Shown here piece after piece: positions 5,647-6,239 of a DNA stretch of 6,239 nucleotides (the stretch's first letter is position 1; every line of letters starts with the position of its first letter). The DNA comes from Trebonia sp. (GTDB lineage Bacteria > Actinomycetota > Actinomycetes > Streptosporangiales > Streptosporangiaceae): assembly GCA_030043595.1 (NCBI GenBank), contig JASHXJ010000046.1, positions 1 to 6,239 of the forward strand. Direction: 5' to 3'. Made by a program: the position numbers and the translations under genes. The notes under the pieces were generated by a model that was not told the origin of the DNA, searched no databases, and saw nothing but the letters and a program-made list of their open reading frames with translations.

Positions 5647-5934
5647 ATGACACTGCTGGCTATCGTCGCGTGGCTCGTCACCGGGCTGGTCATCGGCGGG
5701 CTCGCGCACCTGCTCGTGCCCGGCCGGCAGCGGATCGGGATCTTGCGCACGCTGGTGTTCGGCATCCTCGGCGCGGTGGTCGGCGGAATCGTCACCGCGC
5801 TGCTGCTCGGGCCCGGCCACGTGCTCATCACGTTCGTCGTGGCACTGATCGTCTCGGCACTGCTGATCAGCGCGGTCACCCGCCCCCGCTCGCGGCGCTC
5901 GGTGTCCGCCCGCTCCCGCCGCCGGCTGCGCTGA
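5647..5934 (+). CDS. GlsB/YeaQ/YmgE family stress-type membrane protein (95 aa)
   Basis: A small integral membrane protein of the transglycosylase-associated (GlsB/YeaQ/YmgE) family. Three hydrophobic segments are visible at about residues 3-23, 33-54 and 58-77. The family signature lies at the end of the first segment and after it: GLVIGGLAHLLVPGRQRIG (13-31). It is followed by LVFGILGAVVGGIV (36-49), a glycine-zipper-like helix. The C-terminus (79-95) is an unusual arginine/serine tail with eight arginines, probably cytoplasmic. The length is typical, slightly longer than the usual 80-90 residues because of the tail. The ATG at 5647 is the only sensible start; AAGGGGG (5629-5635) is the likely ribosome-binding site. 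Family members are induced by stress in several bacteria, but their molecular function is not established. The 71-base gap and a candidate promoter suggest its own transcript. Confidence 0.88.
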   Translation: MTLLAIVAWLVTGLVIGGLAHLLVPGRQRIGILRTLVFGILGAVVGGIVTALLLGPGHVLITFVVALIVSALLISAVTRPRSRRSVSARSRRRLR

Positions 5935-5966
5935 CCGCGAGTCCGACCGCGCGGGCCCTGACCGCG
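5933..5966 (+). repeat. Three GACCGCG repeats after the GlsB-family gene
   Basis: GACCGCG occurs at 5933-5939, 5945-5951 and 5960-5966; the first overlaps the stop codon. CGCGG (5950-5954) can pair with CCGCG (5962-5966) around a 7-base loop. No T-tract follows, so this is at best a weak terminator candidate. The rest of the gap up to 6067 shows no convincing feature. Confidence 0.25.
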
Positions 5967-6067
5967 TCACAGAGATCACTTCAGTTGCCTTTGCATGCGC
6001 CCGACCATTATCGACGCGTGCTGGCGAGCCAGGCGTTAACGGCGACCACCGCTGCGAGCGGACGGAG

Positions 6068-6085
6068 GGAAACGCCGACGTTTCC
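6068..6085. promoter_or_regulatory. Perfect palindrome upstream of the ECF sigma gene
   Basis: GGAAACG (6068-6074) and CGTTTCC (6079-6085) are perfect inverted repeats around the 4-base spacer CCGA. The right arm contains the GTTT of the candidate promoter at 6080, so a protein bound here could block it. The left arm, GGGAAAC with its preceding G, also resembles an ECF-type -35 element. Operator and overlapping-promoter readings are both open. Confidence 0.45.
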
Positions 6086-6103
6086 GGTCCGGTACGCGGG
6101 TAG
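6080..6103 (+). promoter_or_regulatory. Candidate SigB-type promoter for the ECF sigma gene
   Basis: GTTT (6080-6083), exactly 14 bases and GGGTAG (6098-6103) match the actinomycete SigB-type consensus GTTT-N14-16-GGGTAT except for the last base. This is the best such match in the window. The -10 lies 29 bases before the GTG start at 6133, a normal distance. Confidence 0.42.
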
Positions 6104-6132
6104 TGGATGACCCGTTACCCCGGGAGGTAGAC

Positions 6133-6239
6133 GTGGACATGCCCGCCGGACCAGCGGACAGTTTCGCCGAACAGGTGCTGCCGTACGCGCGGCAGCTCCA
6201 CGCGCTCGCGCTGCGGCTGACAGGCAACCCGGCGGACGC
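6133..6239 (+). CDS. ECF-type RNA polymerase sigma factor, N-terminus (truncated by window edge)
   Basis: Thirty-five complete codons are visible. After a short leader (VDMPAGPADS) comes SFAEQVLPYARQLHALALRL followed by TGNPADA, the characteristic start of sigma region 2 in extracytoplasmic-function sigma factors. The usual next residues (EDLVQETF) would fall just outside the window. The product should bind core RNA polymerase and direct it to a stress regulon. Whether an anti-sigma gene follows cannot be seen. GGGAGG (6122-6127) lies 5 bases before the GTG at 6133 and 11 before the ATG at 6139, so either start is possible; the GTG has the more usual spacing. The ECF subgroup cannot be decided from this fragment. 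Confidence 0.8.
   Translation, partial: MDMPAGPADSFAEQVLPYARQLHALALRLTGNPAD

Noticed and set aside
4502..5653. Minus-strand frame of 383 codons opposite the cysteine-rich gene
   Set aside because: The plus strand has ordered cysteine motifs and a ribosome-binding site. The minus frame is Arg/Ala/Pro-rich without a domain.
5984..6012. Possible housekeeping promoter TTGCCT / CATTAT
   Set aside because: The spacer is only 15 bases, both boxes are weak, and it is more than 100 bases from the sigma gene.
1..6239. CRISPR arrays, insertion sequences, tRNA or rRNA genes
   Set aside because: I saw no regularly spaced repeats, transposase motifs, terminal inverted repeats or cloverleaf sequences on either strand.

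Overview
The window is very GC-rich, with strongly G/C-biased third codon positions, GTG starts and Shine-Dalgarno sites of the GGGAGG type. This points to a high-GC actinobacterium. The encoded pyruvate dehydrogenase E1 is the homodimeric actinobacterial type and resembles Streptomyces AceE from its first residues. The order aceE (divergent) / DUF3052 / ahpE is one I recall from both Mycobacterium tuberculosis (Rv2241-Rv2239c-Rv2238c) and Streptomyces. The genus cannot be fixed from this sequence.

Layout. Positions 1-2566 (minus strand) carry the first 855 codons of aceE; its C-terminus lies beyond the left edge. A 433-base divergent intergenic region (2567-2999) follows. It holds a candidate aceE promoter with a GntR-type operator-like site, a GC-rich hairpin and a possible 27-residue small ORF. 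All remaining genes are on the plus strand: a DUF3052 protein (3000-3431), an AhpE-type peroxiredoxin (3546-4007), a 120-residue zinc-ribbon protein (4041-4403), a 371-residue protein with 26 cysteines that I do not recognise (4460-5575), a small GlsB/YeaQ/YmgE-family membrane protein (5647-5934), and the first 35 codons of an ECF-type sigma factor (6133 to the right edge).

How the genes may work together. AceE feeds acetyl-CoA into the TCA cycle. The plus-strand side looks like a stress or redox neighbourhood: a thiol peroxidase, two adjacent cysteine-rich zinc-binding proteins that share sequence modules, a stress-type membrane protein and an ECF sigma factor. Three plus-strand intergenic regions contain a GNNT-N14-16-GGGTA element like the promoters of the SigB-type general stress sigma factors of actinomycetes. 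A common stress regulation is therefore a reasonable but unproven inference.

The most unusual content is the zinc-protein pair (4041-5575). The two genes share a CxxCGSxHL ribbon and an EHQ-containing cysteine module in swapped order, and the larger protein has two B-box/AN1-like fingers plus a repeated AGFGYxxKxxPG motif. The AhpE homologue is also notable: it has an extra cysteine five residues after the peroxidatic one, as in Bcp/PrxQ enzymes.
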